This document shows, piece after piece, positions 49,275-50,767 of a stretch of 50,767 nt of DNA. This stretch comes from Acidimicrobiia bacterium. GTDB lineage: Bacteria > Actinomycetota > Acidimicrobiia > Spongiisociales > ZC4RG35. Both the position numbers and the translations under genes were made by a program. Location of the stretch: the NCBI GenBank assembly GCA_025922945.1, contig JAICGW010000005.1, forward strand, positions 1 through 50,767. The letters run 5' to 3'. Under the pieces are notes generated by a model. It saw only the letters and a program-made list of their open reading frames with translations. It had not been told where the DNA came from and ran no database searches. Every line of letters begins with the position of its first letter. Position 1 is the first letter of the stretch.

Positions 49275-50153
49275 ATGTCGGTTGCGGCCGATCCTGCCGC
49301 CAAATTTCAGACGTACGCACACCCCGAGAGGGTGGTTTCGACCGAGTGGCTGGCGGAGCATCTCGAGGATCCCAACGTCGTGGTGGTCGAGTCGGACGAG
49401 GATGTCCTGCTCTATCACACGGGTCACATTCCGGGGGCGATCAAGATCGACTGGGTCGCCGACCTCAACGACCCTCTGGTCCGGGACTATCTCGACGAGG
49501 AACACTTCGCCGCACTGATGTCCAGGCACGGTATCTCGCCTGAAACCACCGTGGTCTTCTATGGCGATAACTTCAACTGGTGGGCCGCGTACGCCCTCTG
49601 GGTCTTCGAACTCTTCGGCCACGCCGACACCAGGCTCCTCGACGGCGGACGGGCGAAATGGGTCGAAGAAGGCCGACCTCTCAGCACCGATGAGCCCAGC
49701 CGGACCGAGACCTCTTATCCGGTTCCGAAGCGCAACGACCGTCGGATCCGGGCGTTTCTGGCGGACGTCCTTCCCCACTCGAAGGAAGGCAAGCCGTTGA
49801 TCGACGTTCGCTCGCCCGAGGAGTTTCGGGGCGAACGCCTCCACATGCCCGACTATCCCAACGAGGGTGCTCTGCGGGGAGGACACGTTCCCGGGGCGCG
49901 CAATGTTCCATGGAAAAAGGCCGCTAACGACGATGCCACGTTCAAAGACTTTGCGGATCTCCAGAAGCTGTACGTCGATGAGGTGGGGCTCGATCGCCAC
50001 GACGACGTCATCGCTTACTGCCGGATCGGAGAGCGGTCCGCCCACACCTGGTTTGTCCTCACCCAGCTGCTGGGCTTTGACACGGTTCGCAACTACGACG
50101 GTTCGTGGACCGAGTACGGGAACGCGGTGCGAGTCCCGATCGAGCGCCCCTAA
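49275..50153 (+). CDS. sseA: Two-domain thiosulfate sulfurtransferase (rhodanese)
   Basis: A 292-residue tandem rhodanese. The N-terminal domain ([22 protein letters not shown]) is inactive, with Asp98 in VFYGDNF where a cysteine would be. The C-terminal domain carries the active loop [13 protein letters not shown] (Cys249), the form typical of actinobacterial SseA/CysA. A GAGGAG site precedes ATG 49275 and a TAGTGT box lies upstream. Pairing with sufE points to sulfur delivery for cofactor or Fe-S synthesis. Confidence 0.92.
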   Translation: MSVAADPAAKFQTYAHPERVVSTEWLAEHLEDPNVVVVESDEDVLLYHTGHIPGAIKIDWVADLNDPLVRDYLDEEHFAALMSRHGISPETTVVFYGDNFNWWAAYALWVFELFGHADTRLLDGGRAKWVEEGRPLSTDEPSRTETSYPVPKRNDRRIRAFLADVLPHSKEGKPLIDVRSPEEFRGERLHMPDYPNEGALRGGHVPGARNVPWKKAANDDATFKDFADLQKLYVDEVGLDRHDDVIAYCRIGERSAHTWFVLTQLLGFDTVRNYDGSWTEYGNAVRVPIERP

Positions 50154-50161
50154 GTCCCATA

Positions 50162-50296
50162 GTTTCTCCCCCCGCAGGGGGGAGTAGCGCCGAAGGCGGG
50201 TGGGGGGGAGAAACGAATTAGGCACGGTTCGCCACCCCCCTCGGCCCTGCGGGCCACTCCCCCCAACGCTCGCTCCCGCTCGCTGGGGGGAGAAAC
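50162..50296. repeat. Palindromic intergenic repeat element with GTTTCTCCCCCC arms
   Basis: GTTTCTCCCCCC (50162-50173) pairs with GGGGGGAGAAAC at 50203-50214, and the same GGGGGGAGAAAC recurs at 50285-50296. Inner copies CTCCCCCC at 50166-50173 and 50257-50264 pair with GGGGGGAG at 50177-50184 and 50285-50292. At least two nested hairpins form. It follows sseA and may act as its terminator; the structure resembles dispersed repetitive palindromes. Confidence 0.75.
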
Positions 50297-50430
50297 GGGA
50301 GAAGAGGTCACCCCCCAGCATCAGAAGGTTGAAAAGCCCGCGGGGACTAGGACTTGGCTAGGCGAAACACTCGACTGATCGGCAAGATCGTCTGACCCCG
50401 GGAGCGCAAGCAGCTCTTCGATCTGAGCTT

Positions 50431-50766
50431 CTAGCGAATGGCGATGATTGTCCGATGGAGCTGGTCGACGGTTTGCGAGACGGATGGAAAGTCCGATGAC
50501 TTGTGCTTGCCCGGAGGTGGATCAGGTCCCCCCGGCCAGCGCAACCGATGGACCGGAGACTCGGGATCGATCTCCATCCCCATCCCATGGATGGCGACGT
50601 GGTGGTGATACCAACAAAGCGTGATGAGGTTGTCGGGGTGATGGCTCCCACCCCGGGAACGGGGATGGATGTGGTGGATCTGGAGCCGGTAACGGGAACG
50701 ACAGCCCTCGATCGAACACATCCCCAGGTCCCGGGCCAGCACCAGGGCCCGGAGGGCGGGAGGAAC
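50431..50766 (-). CDS. HNH endonuclease, C-terminal part (DUF222-type protein cut by window edge)
   Basis: The reading frame runs through the right edge without a convincing start. The visible end begins VPPALRALVLARDLGMC and holds a complete HNH zinc-finger nuclease: CSIEGC, LQIHHIHPRSRGGSHHPDN, LITLCWYHHH. This is the C-terminal HNH of the large DUF222 family found in many copies in actinobacterial genomes, probably from mobile elements. The 40 residues after the HNH are Pro-rich and variable. Between the repeat element and this gene, 50297-50430 holds nothing recognised. Confidence 0.85.
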   Translation of the reverse strand, partial: VPPALRALVLARDLGMCSIEGCRSRYRLQIHHIHPRSRGGSHHPDNLITLCWYHHHVAIHGMGMEIDPESPVHRLRWPGGPDPPPGKHKSSDFPSVSQTVDQLHRTIIAIR

Positions 50767-50767
50767 C

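Noticed and set aside
49230-50321. A 363-residue minus-strand frame over sseA and the palindromic repeat
   Set aside because: It runs through the whole sseA gene in antisense and through the repeat, with no motif or start signal.

Overview
This window looks like chromosomal DNA of a GC-rich Gram-positive bacterium, most likely an actinomycete of the Acidimicrobiia type. That placement is inference. It rests on high GC by eye, frequent GTG and TTG starts, a DUF222-style HNH nuclease, lipoproteins with Thr/Pro/Ala-rich linkers, a Lys/Ala-rich histone-H1-like protein, and many genes whose start codon lies only 6-10 nt after a TANNNT -10 box, as in leaderless actinobacterial transcripts. No rRNA, tRNA, CRISPR array, phage or insertion sequence was seen. 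Genes are packed tightly, with many ATGA/GTGA overlaps.

Left part (1-10.9 kb): a minus-strand ccmABCDEF operon for cytochrome c maturation (System I) runs off the left edge. It includes a 36-codon ccmD. Divergent pyruvate kinase follows, then a small unknown protein, a membrane-anchored VanW-domain protein, a Fe-S-type PD-(D/E)XK nuclease, two adjacent dynamin-like GTPases and a diacylglycerol-kinase-fold lipid kinase. From 10.95 to 21.4 kb come a degenerate ADP-ribosylglycohydrolase, two UMF1-type MFS transporters, an alcohol-dehydrogenase-fold protein lacking the usual zinc ligands, an aspartate aminotransferase, a LEA-like helical protein, a nuclease/lamin-tail lipoprotein, a CoA-disulfide-reductase-like flavoprotein, a sugar dehydrogenase lipoprotein, and an ArsR/AHSA1 pair with a long palindromic operator.

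Middle (21.5-35.4 kb): an acyl-CoA synthetase, a YbaK deacylase and a 1011-residue protein (winged helix, TPR-like helices, one membrane span, outer beta-propeller) precede the most striking locus, a herA-sbcD-sbcC-nurA operon. This is the complete archaeal-style DNA-end-resection set (HerA, Mre11, Rad50, NurA) in one overlapping unit. A MaoC dehydratase, gpsA and ychF follow; gpsA and ychF diverge from start codons 25 bp apart.

Right part (35.4-50.8 kb): the only long gene-free stretch holds a candidate structured RNA with a terminator, then a glycine riboswitch that leads gcvP. Next come a repeat-rich DNA-binding-like protein and an H1-like protein that share a bidirectional terminator. Divergent mgs (mannosylglycerate synthase) and manC (GDP-mannose supply) form a compatible-solute module whose promoters overlap on opposite strands. 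manC continues into a cytochrome c lipoprotein, menC and menD. The opposing murI / MerR-like / menF genes complete the early menaquinone pathway. The ccm genes, the cytochrome and the men genes together indicate a menaquinone-based respiratory chain. An SDR, the sufE/sseA sulfur-transfer pair, a palindromic repeat element and a partial HNH endonuclease end the window.
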